Positions 16,825-25,445 of a DNA stretch of 64,000 bases are shown here, piece by piece. Source of the stretch: Propionicimonas sp. (GTDB lineage: Bacteria; Actinomycetota; Actinomycetes; Propionibacteriales; Propionibacteriaceae); NCBI GenBank assembly GCA_013791955.1, contig VMSW01000007.1:868001-932000 (forward strand). Reading direction: 5' to 3'. A model generated the notes under the pieces. It was not told the DNA's origin, ran no database searches, and saw only the letters and a program-made list of their open reading frames with translations. Within the stretch, counting starts at the first letter, position 1; every line of letters starts with the position of its first letter. A program made the translations under genes and the position numbers.

Positions 16825-17694
16825 ATGGATTATCGAGCCGAGGCCTGCGAGTTCCTCACCTCCCGGCGGGCCAAGCTGTCACCGGGCGATGTTGGCCTGC
16901 CCGACGGTGGGCGAAGGCGGGTGCCGGGGTTGCGGCGCAGTGAGGTCGCCGCGCTAGCCGGGGTCAGCGTGGAGTATTACGCCAGGATCGAGCGGGGCGG
17001 TTTCGCGGGAGTGAGCCCATCCATCCTGCACGCCATCGCCCGGGCGTTGCGGCTGGACGAGGCTGAGCGGGCCCACATGTTTCACCTCGCGGAGGCCTCC
17101 GATGGAGCCAGCTCGCTGTTGCGGCCCCGGCACAGGTCGGCACGGTCATGGACGCCTCGGCCCAGCTTGCAGTGGGCGCTGGATGCCATCACGGGCGGTC
17201 CAGCGATCATCCGCAACGGGCGGATGGACCTTCTAGCCACCAACCAGCTGGGTCGGGCGATGCACTCCTCGCTCTATGAACGCACTACTGGGGGCGTTCC
17301 GAACTTCGCCCGCTACACCTTCCTCGACGATGACTCCCGCACCTTTTACGCGGACTGGCACACTGCGGCCGACGTCTGCGTTGCCATCCTGCGCACCGAG
17401 GCCGGACGAGATCCTCACGACCGGCAACTGCAGGACCTGGTCGGTGAGCTGTCGACCCTTAGCGACGATTTCGGTCGGCGGTGGAGTAGCCACGATGTGC
17501 GCCTGCACGGGGCGGGCAGCAAACTCTTCCACCACTGCGTCGTCGGCGACCTCGACCTGGCCTACGAGAGCCTCGAACTGGTCTCTGACCCCAGGCTGAC
17601 CCTCACCATCTACGCCGCCGAGCCCGCCTCACGCACCGCCGAAGCATTGCGCCTGCTCGGTTCCTGGACGGTGACCTCAGTCGCTGCGGATTGA
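16825..17694 (+). CDS. helix-turn-helix regulator with MmyB-like ligand-binding domain
   Basis: A 289-residue transcription factor. Residues 10-85 form an XRE-type HTH with the hallmark LRRSEVAALAGVSVEYYARIERG. From about 105 a PAS-like MmyB ligand-binding domain follows (LQWALDAITGGPAIIRNGRMDLLATNQLGRAM, then NFARYTFLDDDSRTFYADW). Proteins of this type commonly stand next to oxidoreductases or transporters and control them. Here the divergent MFS pump, alcohol dehydrogenase and perhaps the lipoprotein are the likely targets (inference). The bound ligand is often proposed to be a fatty acid, which the sequence cannot confirm. Confidence 0.88.
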   Translation: MDYRAEACEFLTSRRAKLSPGDVGLPDGGRRRVPGLRRSEVAALAGVSVEYYARIERGGFAGVSPSILHAIARALRLDEAERAHMFHLAEASDGASSLLRPRHRSARSWTPRPSLQWALDAITGGPAIIRNGRMDLLATNQLGRAMHSSLYERTTGGVPNFARYTFLDDDSRTFYADWHTAADVCVAILRTEAGRDPHDRQLQDLVGELSTLSDDFGRRWSSHDVRLHGAGSKLFHHCVVGDLDLAYESLELVSDPRLTLTIYAAEPASRTAEALRLLGSWTVTSVAAD

Positions 17695-17749
17695 TCGGGT
17701 TAGCGGCTTCTGCAGGGGCTGGCACCGTCTGATTGCCCGACGGGCGCGC

Positions 17750-18040
<291 letters not shown>

Positions 18041-18047
18041 GGCGGTG

Positions 18048-18053
18048 ATGCTA
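18048..18053 (-). promoter_or_regulatory. -10 hexamer of the L7/L12-like gene (leaderless type)
   Basis: Minus strand TAGCAT, 7 bases, ATG at 18040; no Shine-Dalgarno. Confidence 0.45.
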
Positions 18054-18081
18054 GCGGCAGCCGCCAAGACTGGGGCAGTGC

Positions 18082-18717
18082 TCAGTACCCGAGGTAACGA
18101 TCGGGGCGGTGGTTGAGAGCCAAGACGATATTCAGCACCACCGCGCCAGCTACCGACAACGCCACATTCGCTGGCGGCACCACGGCCAGCGCGGCTGCGA
18201 TGATCACCGCGTCGGTGCTCAACTGCACCCAGCCAGCTCGCCAACCAAACTTGTCTTGCGCCAGCAGCGCCAAAGTGTTCAAGCCGCCCAGGCTGGCGCG
18301 ATGACGGAAGACCATCAGCATGCCGATGCCAGCCAGCAGATTGCCCACAAGTACTGCGTAGACCGGTTCGATGACCAGATTCGGCATCAGTACCGGGTGC
18401 AGAAACGCGAAGCCTGACACCAGCCCGATGGAAATCAGGGTGCGGACAGCGAAGCTCCACCCCTTCTGCTTCACGGCCAGGACGAAGAACGGCAGATTGA
18501 TTCCGAAGAAGAGCAGCCCGAACGGCCAGCCACTCGAGTAGCTGAGGAGCAGGGCCAGCCCGGCGGTGCCCCCGGTAACGGCCTCGACGGTCTTCAGCAG
18601 GTACACGCCTAGTGAGACCACGAAAGCGCCGCTGAGGAGGCCGAAGACGTCCTCAAGAAGGGTATGGCGCAGCCCCTCGGGTTGGGTGTCAACGCCCGAA
18701 ACGGGCTGCGCCGACAT
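18082..18717 (-). CDS. YitT family membrane protein
   Basis: A 211-residue protein with five or six hydrophobic helices. It carries the YitT core VYLLKTVEAVTGGTAGLALLLSYSSGWPFGLLFFGINLPFF and a loop FRHRASLGGLNTLALLAQDKFGW. Only the membrane domain is present; the cytosolic DUF2179 domain of many YitT proteins is absent. The function of the family is not established. It begins 3 bases after the stop of the HisC-like gene, so the two form an operon. Confidence 0.85.
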   Translation of the reverse strand: MSAQPVSGVDTQPEGLRHTLLEDVFGLLSGAFVVSLGVYLLKTVEAVTGGTAGLALLLSYSSGWPFGLLFFGINLPFFVLAVKQKGWSFAVRTLISIGLVSGFAFLHPVLMPNLVIEPVYAVLVGNLLAGIGMLMVFRHRASLGGLNTLALLAQDKFGWRAGWVQLSTDAVIIAAALAVVPPANVALSVAGAVVLNIVLALNHRPDRYLGY

Positions 18718-18720
18718 CGG

Positions 18721-19827
18721 CTACTCCTGGGCCTGGGTGGAATCGGCCGAAGCCGCTACCAGAGCCTGATCAGCCAGGACGGCCAACACCCGATCATTGG
18801 CCTCGCGAGCGGCGATGGTGATGCGTACGCCATCGCCGGGGTAGCCGCGTACCAGGATCTCGGCGGCGTCAAAGGCTTCGACCAGCCTGGCGCGTTGGTC
18901 GTCATCAGTTCGCAGCCAGATGAAGTTGGCGGCGCCGTCGGGCACCGTCCAGCCGTGCTCGCGGACCGCAGCGATCACCCGCTCACGCTCGGCAACCACC
19001 ATTGCGGCGCGATCGCGTACCTCGGCAGTGGCGCCCAACGCGGCGATAGCGGCGGCCTCGGCGACCCCGCTCACCGAGAAGGGGATCTGGGTGCGTCGCA
19101 GGCCTTCAGCAATCGGCTCGCGGGCGATGGCGTACCCGACTCGCAATCCTGCCAGGCCGTAGGCCTTGGAGAAGGTGCGCAGTAGGCAGAGATTTGGGTA
19201 CTTGCGGTAGAGGGCCACCGAATCCAGACCGCCATCGGCGGCATACTCCCGGTAGGCCTCATCCAGCACCACCAAGACCCGCGGGGGAACGTCAGCAAGG
19301 AAGCTCTCCAGTTCAGCGGTGCTGATCGCGGTGCCGGTCGGGTTGTTGGGGGAGCAAAGGAGTACGACGCGGGTGCGGTCGGTGATCGCGGCCGCCATGG
19401 CAGCCAAGTCGTGGTGTTCGGTCGCGGTCAGCGGCACCTTGACTGCGTTGGCGCCAGCAATCTGGCAAAGGATCGGATAGGCCTCAAAGGACCGCCAGGC
19501 GAAGACCACTTCATCTTCGGGGTCGCAAAGGGCCGAGATCAGCTGGGCAAGCACGCCGACACTGCCGGGGCCAACAGCGATTTCGGCGGGGTCAACTTCG
19601 AACTCGGTGGCCACGCGGGCCCGCAGGCTGGTCGAGGCCATATCGGGGTAACGGTTCACCCGGACGGCGGCGCCGGCGATGGCCGACAACACCGTGGGCA
19701 AGGGCAGGAAGTGACTTTCGTTGGCGGCGAGCGGCTCGGTGAGGGGGGTTTGGGCTCGACGCCCGGCAACATAGGCGGGCAGGGCTGCTACTGCTGGACG
19801 AGGCTGAGGGGCGGGCTGGGACTTCAT
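18721..19827 (-). CDS. histidinol-phosphate/aromatic aminotransferase family protein
   Basis: A fold type I PLP aminotransferase of 368 residues. The N-terminus has the LAANESHF motif, the cofactor region includes SPNNPTG and VVLDEAYREYA, and the PLP lysine is in RTFSKAYGLAGLRVGYA. The C-terminus contains RITIAAREANDRVL. This is the HisC/Pat subgroup; actinomycete genomes usually have both histidinol-phosphate (HisC) and aromatic (Pat) members. No other his genes are adjacent, which makes an aromatic (phenylalanine/tyrosine) aminotransferase more likely than true HisC (inference). GGAAGG lies 7 bases before the ATG. A structured leader precedes it. Confidence 0.85.
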   Translation of the reverse strand: MKSQPAPQPRPAVAALPAYVAGRRAQTPLTEPLAANESHFLPLPTVLSAIAGAAVRVNRYPDMASTSLRARVATEFEVDPAEIAVGPGSVGVLAQLISALCDPEDEVVFAWRSFEAYPILCQIAGANAVKVPLTATEHHDLAAMAAAITDRTRVVLLCSPNNPTGTAISTAELESFLADVPPRVLVVLDEAYREYAADGGLDSVALYRKYPNLCLLRTFSKAYGLAGLRVGYAIAREPIAEGLRRTQIPFSVSGVAEAAAIAALGATAEVRDRAAMVVAERERVIAAVREHGWTVPDGAANFIWLRTDDDQRARLVEAFDAAEILVRGYPGDGVRITIAAREANDRVLAVLADQALVAASADSTQAQE

Positions 19828-20129
19828 CTACTTCCTTCCGTGATGCTCCCCAAGTGAATCGAACTCGACGCATTGGCGATGCGCTGTCCCAAGGAGCAGG
19901 AGGTGGCATCCGGAGCCGGTGTTTGGCGGTGGTGCCCGCAGACGAGCCGAGCGGCGGGGCGGATTTCTTCCTTTACCGCTGTCGGCGATATTGTCACGCG
20001 GGCGTCAGTACCCTACGCGGGATGCCCGGTGGAACGCGGGTGCCTCACGGCTCGGTCAGTTTCAGATGACGGTAACCTCGGTGGGGATTCTGTTTTGCAC
20101 TGCTTGTCCGCAACCGAGGAGTTCGGGTC
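19828..20129. other. divergent intergenic region with a structured leader
   Basis: There is no convincing gene in these 302 bases. On the minus strand, ahead of the aminotransferase, TGCTCC/GGAGCA (19844-19849 with 19893-19898) encloses a second hairpin CGCAT-TGGCG-ATGCG. The whole looks vaguely tRNA-like, with GTTCGATTC between them. On the plus strand TAACCT at 20073-20078 is a possible -10 for glf. Confidence 0.35.
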
Positions 20130-21338
20130 GTGATGACCAACACCGATAGCCAACCCAACACCGATCAACCGCTGGGAACCTTCGACGTGATCGTGGTCGG
20201 GGCCGGATTCGCTGGCGCCACCGTCGCTCGCGAACTCGCCGAGCGCGGCGGCCGCAAAGTGGTCGTCCTTGAACGCCGAGACCAGGTGGGCGGTAACGCC
20301 TACGACCGGTTGGCCGACAACGGCGTGCTGATCCACGAGTTTGGGCCGCACATCTTCCATACCGGCGACGAGCGGGTGTTCAACTACCTGTCGCGCTTCA
20401 CCAGCTGGAATGGCTACAGCCATGAGGTACTCGCCGACGTGTTTGGCACCTACCTGCCCGTCCCGTTCAACAAGGTCTCCCTGCGTATCGCGTTCGGTGC
20501 CGAGCGGGGCGAGGAACTAATCGCCAAACTTATCGCCCGGTTCGGGGATGGCGCGAAGGTGCCGATCAGCGAGCTTCGGCGCGAGGCCGATGCCGATCTG
20601 AACGAAATCGCTGACTACGTGTGGAACAACGTGTTCCTGCACTACACCACCAAGCAGTGGGGCAAATCGGCCGAGCAGATCGACCCATCGGTTACCGCCC
20701 GAGTACCGGTCTTCATCTCCGATGACTGCCGTTACTTCACCGACCCCTATCAAGGCCTGCCGACCGACGGCTACACCGCAGCTTTCGAGCGGATGCTGGA
20801 TCACCCTGGCATCACCGTCCGCACCGGGGTGGACGCCAAATCGGTGTTGGACCTGTCCCAGGACGGCGCGGTGTTGATCGATGGCGAGCCGTTCGGCGGC
20901 ACGATCATTTACACCGGCCCACTGGACGAACTGTTCGGCTACCGGTTCGGGCGCCTGCCCTACCGCAGCCTCGACTTCGTCTTCGAGACCTATGACGTCG
21001 ACCAGTGGCAACCTCGCGGCACGATCAACTACACGGTTTCGCAGGATTACACCCGGATCACCGAGTTCAAGCACCTGACCCGGCAGGTCGTGCCCGGCAC
21101 GACCACGATCGTGCGTGAGTTCAGCAAGGAATACGACCCAGAAGACGGCGACGATCCGTACTACCCCGAGGTCAACGATCAGGCGCAGGCGATGCACGCC
21201 GGATACCTCGAATTGGCGGCTAGCTTGCCCGCCTTCCACGCAGTGGGGCGCCTGGCCGAATACCGTTACTACAACATGGATGCGACCGTCGCGAAAGCTC
21301 TCGACCTCGCCGACCGCCTGCTGGAGGAATCGAAGTGA
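20130..21338 (+). CDS. glf: UDP-galactopyranose mutase
   Basis: FAD-dependent conversion of UDP-galactopyranose to UDP-galactofuranose, the donor for galactofuranose-containing cell-surface glycans. 402 residues. The FAD-binding motif VIVVGAGFAGATVARELAE is near residue 20, followed by VGGNAYDRL and EFGPHIFHT. Substrate-site residues are in NKVSLRIAFG, YTTKQWGK and the C-terminal RLAEYRYYNMD. The GTG at 20130 has GGAG 8 bases upstream (an ATG follows immediately). Its stop overlaps the next start (GTGA), coupling it to a glycosyltransferase. Confidence 0.95.
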   Translation: MMTNTDSQPNTDQPLGTFDVIVVGAGFAGATVARELAERGGRKVVVLERRDQVGGNAYDRLADNGVLIHEFGPHIFHTGDERVFNYLSRFTSWNGYSHEVLADVFGTYLPVPFNKVSLRIAFGAERGEELIAKLIARFGDGAKVPISELRREADADLNEIADYVWNNVFLHYTTKQWGKSAEQIDPSVTARVPVFISDDCRYFTDPYQGLPTDGYTAAFERMLDHPGITVRTGVDAKSVLDLSQDGAVLIDGEPFGGTIIYTGPLDELFGYRFGRLPYRSLDFVFETYDVDQWQPRGTINYTVSQDYTRITEFKHLTRQVVPGTTTIVREFSKEYDPEDGDDPYYPEVNDQAQAMHAGYLELAASLPAFHAVGRLAEYRYYNMDATVAKALDLADRLLEESK

Positions 21339-22372
21339 GGACCAAGCGCATCAAGACGATCACGTTCGTGATCCCGTGCTACAACTCCGCCGCCTACATG
21401 GACGCCTGCATCGAATCGATCCTTGGTGGGGGCCGCGACGTTGAGATCATCATCGTCAACGACGGCTCAACCAAGGATGACACCGCCGAGAAGGCTGATG
21501 AGTGGGCTGAGTCGCACCCGGACGTCATCAAGGTCATTCACCAGGAGAACGCCGGCCACGGCGGCGCGGTGATGGCTGGACTGCGGGCGGCGACCGGGGT
21601 CTATTTCAAGGTCGTCGACTCTGATGACTGGCTGGATCGCACGGCACGCGATCTGCTGATGGCCAAGTTGCGCGGCTTCATTGCCGGGGACAACCTGGTC
21701 GATCTAGTGGTGTGCAACTACGTGTACGAGCACATTCAGACCGGGTCGCAGAAGATCATTCGTTACCGGGGCGCGCTGCCCACCAACAAGATCGTCGGTT
21801 GGGAGGACATCGGGGTCTTCGGCCCAGGTCAGAACATCTTGATGCACGCTGCGGTCTTCCGCACCCAGGTGCTGCGGGATTCTGGTTTGGAGTTACCCAA
21901 GCACACCTTCTACGTCGACAACATCTTCGTTTACGTGCCGCTGCCGTTCGTGAAGACGCTGCACTACCTGCCGGTGAACCTGTACCGCTACTTCATTGGA
22001 CGGGACGACCAGTCGGTCAACGAGCCGGTGCAGCTGGGGCGCCTGGATCAGCAAATGCGAGTTACCAAGGCATTGATTGACGCCTACCTGCTGCCCGACG
22101 AGATCCCGAGCAAGCGCCTGGCCCGCTACATGGAGGGCTTCCTAGCGATCATCCTGGCGGCATCCTCGATGTTCTCAGTATTGCGCGGGGATCCCGAGGC
22201 GCTGCAGATGCGTAAGCAGATGTGGGCCGACTTCTACGCCAAAGACGAGAAGATGGCCAAGAGGCTGGGGAGGCATCCGCTGGTACTGGGGTCGAACCTC
22301 ACCAGCCCGTCGGGGCGACGGATCTCGGTGGCGCTCTACCGAGTGGCGCAGCGCCTCTACCGGTTCAGCTAG
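21335..22372 (+). CDS. family 2 glycosyltransferase
   Basis: A 345-residue GT-A fold transferase. The N-terminal nucleotide-sugar domain starts TITFVIPCYNSAAYMDACI, with IIVNDGSTKD and the metal-binding KVVDSDDWLD. The C-terminal 150 residues are less conserved and contain a YVDNIFVYVPLPF segment. No transmembrane helix is obvious. It starts within the glf stop codon. Acting on the UDP-Galf product or in the same surface polysaccharide is plausible, but acceptor and donor are not determined by sequence. It converges with the DMT transporter gene, 6 bases apart. Confidence 0.88.
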   Translation: MRTKRIKTITFVIPCYNSAAYMDACIESILGGGRDVEIIIVNDGSTKDDTAEKADEWAESHPDVIKVIHQENAGHGGAVMAGLRAATGVYFKVVDSDDWLDRTARDLLMAKLRGFIAGDNLVDLVVCNYVYEHIQTGSQKIIRYRGALPTNKIVGWEDIGVFGPGQNILMHAAVFRTQVLRDSGLELPKHTFYVDNIFVYVPLPFVKTLHYLPVNLYRYFIGRDDQSVNEPVQLGRLDQQMRVTKALIDAYLLPDEIPSKRLARYMEGFLAIILAASSMFSVLRGDPEALQMRKQMWADFYAKDEKMAKRLGRHPLVLGSNLTSPSGRRISVALYRVAQRLYRFS

Positions 22373-22378
22373 TCGAGG

Positions 22379-23311
22379 CTAGGCCGACTCTTTGGTTGGG
22401 CCTGTGGCCCGCGCGACGACGATGTCTTCATCGAAGTGCGGGTGCACAGTGGTGAGGCGGATGACGCCAGCTATCGCGGCCGCGCCCAGCATGATCATCA
22501 AGGTGGCTGAGATCGGGTCCAGGTGGGCGCCTTCGCCCAGGACTGCGATACCCCAGATGACTGCGACCAGCGGTGAGGTGATGGTCATCGAGGCCACCAC
22601 CAACTCCGCTGGCCCGGTGGCGTAGCCGTGCTGCACCATCCAACCGGCGGTGGCACTGCCGATTATCAGCGCGATGAGCGCGAGCCAGAAGGCCGGGGCG
22701 TGCATCCAGTCGGATTGTTTGGCGAACTCCATCAGTGACTTAACCAGGGACGCCTCCAGACCGTAAAACACCGCCCCGCCAGAGGCCCAGAACAGGCTGC
22801 GCCACTGCGGGGCGCCGCGGGAACCCAGGAAGCCGAGCCCGGCAGCGACGGCGTAGACCACCAGCGCACCGACGATCACCCCTTGTTGACTGAGTGCGGC
22901 TTCCGGTGCGGCGTTGACGCCACCAACAACGATGAACCCGCCGATCGCAAGCACGGTTGCCACCACGGCCAGCCGGGCAGCGGGCGGGATCGGCTGCCGG
23001 TGCTTGCGGGATTGGATGATCATCGACCACGGAAAGGCCAGCACCCCAACCGGCTGCACGATGGAGACGGGCGCAAAGCTGAGGGCGAGTACTTGGCAGA
23101 CCAGGGAGGCGCCCATCAGCAACAGGCCGAGCTGCCAGCGCGGGGTTTTGATGCTTTCCCACAGCGCTGTCCAGTTGAGTTTCGCCTTGTTGGGACTCTC
23201 CGAGATTTCGGCCACGACCACCCGATCTTGCAGGTAGGCCGCATAGGCAAAGAAGAAGGAGCCGACAGTCTGAAGCAGCACGGCTACCGGGATGTTCTGC
23301 GGCAACGCCAT
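22379..23311 (-). CDS. DMT superfamily (EamA/NIPA-like) transporter
   Basis: A 310-residue membrane protein with nine or ten hydrophobic segments in two halves, as in the drug/metabolite transporter superfamily. Segment 3 has LVCQVLALSFAPVSIVQPVGVLAFPWSM, resembling NIPA-like Mg2+ transporters and actinobacterial DMT proteins. The substrate is unknown. The C-terminal 30 residues are hydrophilic. GAGGAAGG stands immediately before the ATG. The 163 bases upstream hold no recognisable gene. Confidence 0.82.
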   Translation of the reverse strand: MALPQNIPVAVLLQTVGSFFFAYAAYLQDRVVVAEISESPNKAKLNWTALWESIKTPRWQLGLLLMGASLVCQVLALSFAPVSIVQPVGVLAFPWSMIIQSRKHRQPIPPAARLAVVATVLAIGGFIVVGGVNAAPEAALSQQGVIVGALVVYAVAAGLGFLGSRGAPQWRSLFWASGGAVFYGLEASLVKSLMEFAKQSDWMHAPAFWLALIALIIGSATAGWMVQHGYATGPAELVVASMTITSPLVAVIWGIAVLGEGAHLDPISATLMIMLGAAAIAGVIRLTTVHPHFDEDIVVARATGPTKESA

Positions 23312-23474
23312 CCTTCCTCGTCAGTGACCAACGGGTTCACCCAACGCTACTGCACATTGGGTCGCTGCTCTGCGCACCAGCGAGCGCTCGCCGCCGCTCA
23401 GCGACGGGTAGTTCAGGGACGACAACTACCGACCGGTTCGGGGCAGCCAACCACCAGCCAGGCATGATTGCCTG

Positions 23475-24557
23475 GTGCGCCGAATCGAGGAGTCCCCAGC
23501 AACACCGGAGGTGATCGAACTGCGCCAACAGCTGCTGGACTTTGTTGCGGTCACTGATTCCAGGGCTCCGCTTTATGCCCGGCTGGCCGTCGGCATCGCC
23601 GAGGCCGATGAGGTGCTGACCATCTTGGCAGCCGCCCCGCAGACCAAGCGGCTGCCGGTGACCCTTTTCGCTGCAATTCATGATGTGTTGCTGGCCAACC
23701 CCGACGAGCCGCTGGCCGACTGGTATCCCAACCTGAGCAGTAGCCGACGCAGTGACGATCCAGTGCCCGCTCTGCTGGAACTGTGCTCGCGGCGCCGGGC
23801 GGAACTGATCGAGTTGGTGCGCACCCGCACCCCGCAGACCAACGAAATTGGCCGAAGCTCACTGTTGTTGGTCGGACTCAGCCTGCTGGCCGCAGAGGTT
23901 GGCCCGTTGGCCCACTTGGACGTCGGCGCGAGCGCGGGGTTAAACCTGCTCGTCGACCGCTTCCGCTACGACTACGACGGCCATCACGTAGGTGCCGGTC
24001 AGATCGAGTTGCGTTGCGGGATCCGCGGCGAGTCCCGTCCCGAGTTGTTGCCATCGGCGCTGCCGGTGATCACTTCCCGGCTGGGCCTGGATCTGAACCC
24101 GGTTGAAGTCAGCGACCCCGAGCAGGTGCGTTGGTTGGAGGCCTGCGTTTGGCCAGATCAGCCTGATCGCTTCGAGCGATTGCGGTTGGCGCTGGCCGAG
24201 GCAGCCAAGCACAAGGCGCGGCTGCTGGCCGGTGATGCGATTGACGATCTGGAGGCCGCGGTGGCCGAACTCGGCCCTGGGCATCCGGTGGTCACCACCT
24301 CGTGGGTGCTGAACTACCTCGGCGAGGAGGGGCAGCGCCGCTTCATGAAGGCGATGGACGCCCTAGGTCGCCACCGAGAGTTGAGCCTGGTCTGCTACGA
24401 GGCGCCGAACCTGACCCCTGGTCTGGACTGGCCGACTGAGGTGGCCGAAACCGATCTCAGTGTGTTGCGCCTCTTCAGCTGGCGGGACGGCCGCCGCACC
24501 GATGAAGTCATAGCCAAGGGCCATCCGCATGGTTACTGGCTCACCTGGTTGCGCTGA
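23475..24557 (+). CDS. DUF2332 family protein
   Basis: A 360-residue cytosolic protein of the actinobacterial DUF2332 family. Diagnostic blocks are LPVTLFAAIHDVLL, NEIGRSSLLLVGLSLLA, LAHLDVGASAGLNLLVDRFRYDY (SAM-methyltransferase-like glycine motif) and VVTTSWVLNYLGEEGQ. The LDVGASAGLNLL element suggests a Rossmann-like fold, so a methyltransferase-like activity is possible but untested. The GTG at 23475 has CATGAT, a near-consensus -10, 6 bases upstream. A REP-like inverted repeat begins 3 bases after its stop. Confidence 0.85.
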   Translation: MRRIEESPATPEVIELRQQLLDFVAVTDSRAPLYARLAVGIAEADEVLTILAAAPQTKRLPVTLFAAIHDVLLANPDEPLADWYPNLSSSRRSDDPVPALLELCSRRRAELIELVRTRTPQTNEIGRSSLLLVGLSLLAAEVGPLAHLDVGASAGLNLLVDRFRYDYDGHHVGAGQIELRCGIRGESRPELLPSALPVITSRLGLDLNPVEVSDPEQVRWLEACVWPDQPDRFERLRLALAEAAKHKARLLAGDAIDDLEAAVAELGPGHPVVTTSWVLNYLGEEGQRRFMKAMDALGRHRELSLVCYEAPNLTPGLDWPTEVAETDLSVLRLFSWRDGRRTDEVIAKGHPHGYWLTWLR

Positions 24558-24560
24558 CCC

Positions 24561-24629
24561 TTCGACGAGCTCAGGGAACTGAAGGCGAGTGGGCAGCGAA
24601 CTGATTGCCAGTTGGCTGAGCTTGTCGAA
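24561..24629. repeat. REP-like inverted repeat between convergent genes
   Basis: TTCGACGAGCTCAG (24561-24574) pairs with CTGAGCTTGTCGAA (24616-24629) with one mismatch. After a GG/GG internal loop the stem continues as AACTG (24577-24581) with CAGTT (24609-24613). It lies exactly between two convergent stop codons. It resembles dispersed TTCGACAAGCTCAG palindromes seen in many genomes; a terminator role for both genes is also possible. Confidence 0.55.
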
Positions 24630-24632
24630 GCC

Positions 24633-25358
24633 TCAGGCCTCGCCGCCGTTGCGGCGCAACACTTCGCTGAGGCGCTCGGCGGCAGCGATTACCGCTGGCG
24701 CATGCAGCCGTCCGGGCTGGCGGGAGAGGCGCTCTATCGGTCCGGAGACACTGACGGCGGCGATCACCTTGCCGCTGGGGGAGCGCACTGGAGCCGAAAC
24801 CGAGGCGACCCCTGGCTCGCGCTCGGCGACCGACTGGGCCCAGCCGCGCCGACGCACGGTGGCCAGGGCCACCGCCGAGAACGAAGAACTTTGCAGGCCG
24901 CGCTGAATGCGATCGGGGTCCTCCCAGGCCAACAGCACCTGAGCAGCCGAGCCAGCGCTCATGGTGAGCTGGGTGCCCACTGGGATGGTGTCGCGCAGAC
25001 CGACCGGACGCTCCGCAGCTGCGGCACAGACCCGCATATCGCCTTGCCGACGGAAGAGCTGAGCCGATTCGCCGGTGATGTCACGAAGCCGGGCCAACAC
25101 CGGTCCAGCGGTGGCCAGCAGGCGGTCTTCGCCAGCAGCCGAGGCTAGTTCGGTGAGGCGCGGCCCGAGGACGAAACGTCCCTGCAGATCGCGGCTGACC
25201 AGACGGTGGTGTTCGAGGGCCACCGCGAGGCGGTGGGCGGTCGGACGGGCCAAGCCGGTGGCGGTTACCAAACCAGCAAGGGTGGTGGGGCCTTGTTCGA
25301 GTGCTGTAAGCACAAGAGCTGCCTTGTCGAGAACGCCAACGCCGCTTGAACTGTCCAT
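24633..25358 (-). CDS. IclR family regulator of leuCD (LtbR/NdgR type)
   Basis: A 241-residue regulator. The N-terminal winged helix has DKAALVLTALEQGPTTLAGLVTATGLARPTAHRLAVALE, and the C-terminal IclR effector domain has VCAAAAERPVGLRDTIPVGTQLTMSAGSAAQVLLAW. In Corynebacterium and Streptomyces the orthologous LtbR/NdgR lies divergent from leuCD and represses leucine (and tryptophan) genes. The identical arrangement here supports the same role. The initiating ATG at 25358 has no Shine-Dalgarno, so the exact start is less certain. Confidence 0.88.
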   Translation of the reverse strand: MDSSSGVGVLDKAALVLTALEQGPTTLAGLVTATGLARPTAHRLAVALEHHRLVSRDLQGRFVLGPRLTELASAAGEDRLLATAGPVLARLRDITGESAQLFRRQGDMRVCAAAAERPVGLRDTIPVGTQLTMSAGSAAQVLLAWEDPDRIQRGLQSSSFSAVALATVRRRGWAQSVAEREPGVASVSAPVRSPSGKVIAAVSVSGPIERLSRQPGRLHAPAVIAAAERLSEVLRRNGGEA

Positions 25359-25397
25359 AGGCTAAGACTGCCGTCTCGGATCATGATATGCAAGCTA

Positions 25398-25403
25398 TAG
25401 ACT
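25398..25403 (+). promoter_or_regulatory. -10 hexamer of leuCD
   Basis: TAGACT 42 bases before the leuC ATG, in the 87-base region shared with the divergent IclR gene, where its operator must also lie. Confidence 0.4.
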
Positions 25404-25445
25404 CGGAGAAATTGCAGGAGCACCGTGAGGAGCGATGGAGGTCCG

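Noticed and set aside
18041..18460. Upstream extension of the L7/L12-like frame
   Set aside because: Antisense or out of frame to YitT; the conserved protein starts at 18040 with a -10 element just upstream.
19844..19898. Possible tRNA gene on the minus strand
   Set aside because: Only 55 bases, no D arm, mismatched T stem and no U33; kept as a structured leader instead.
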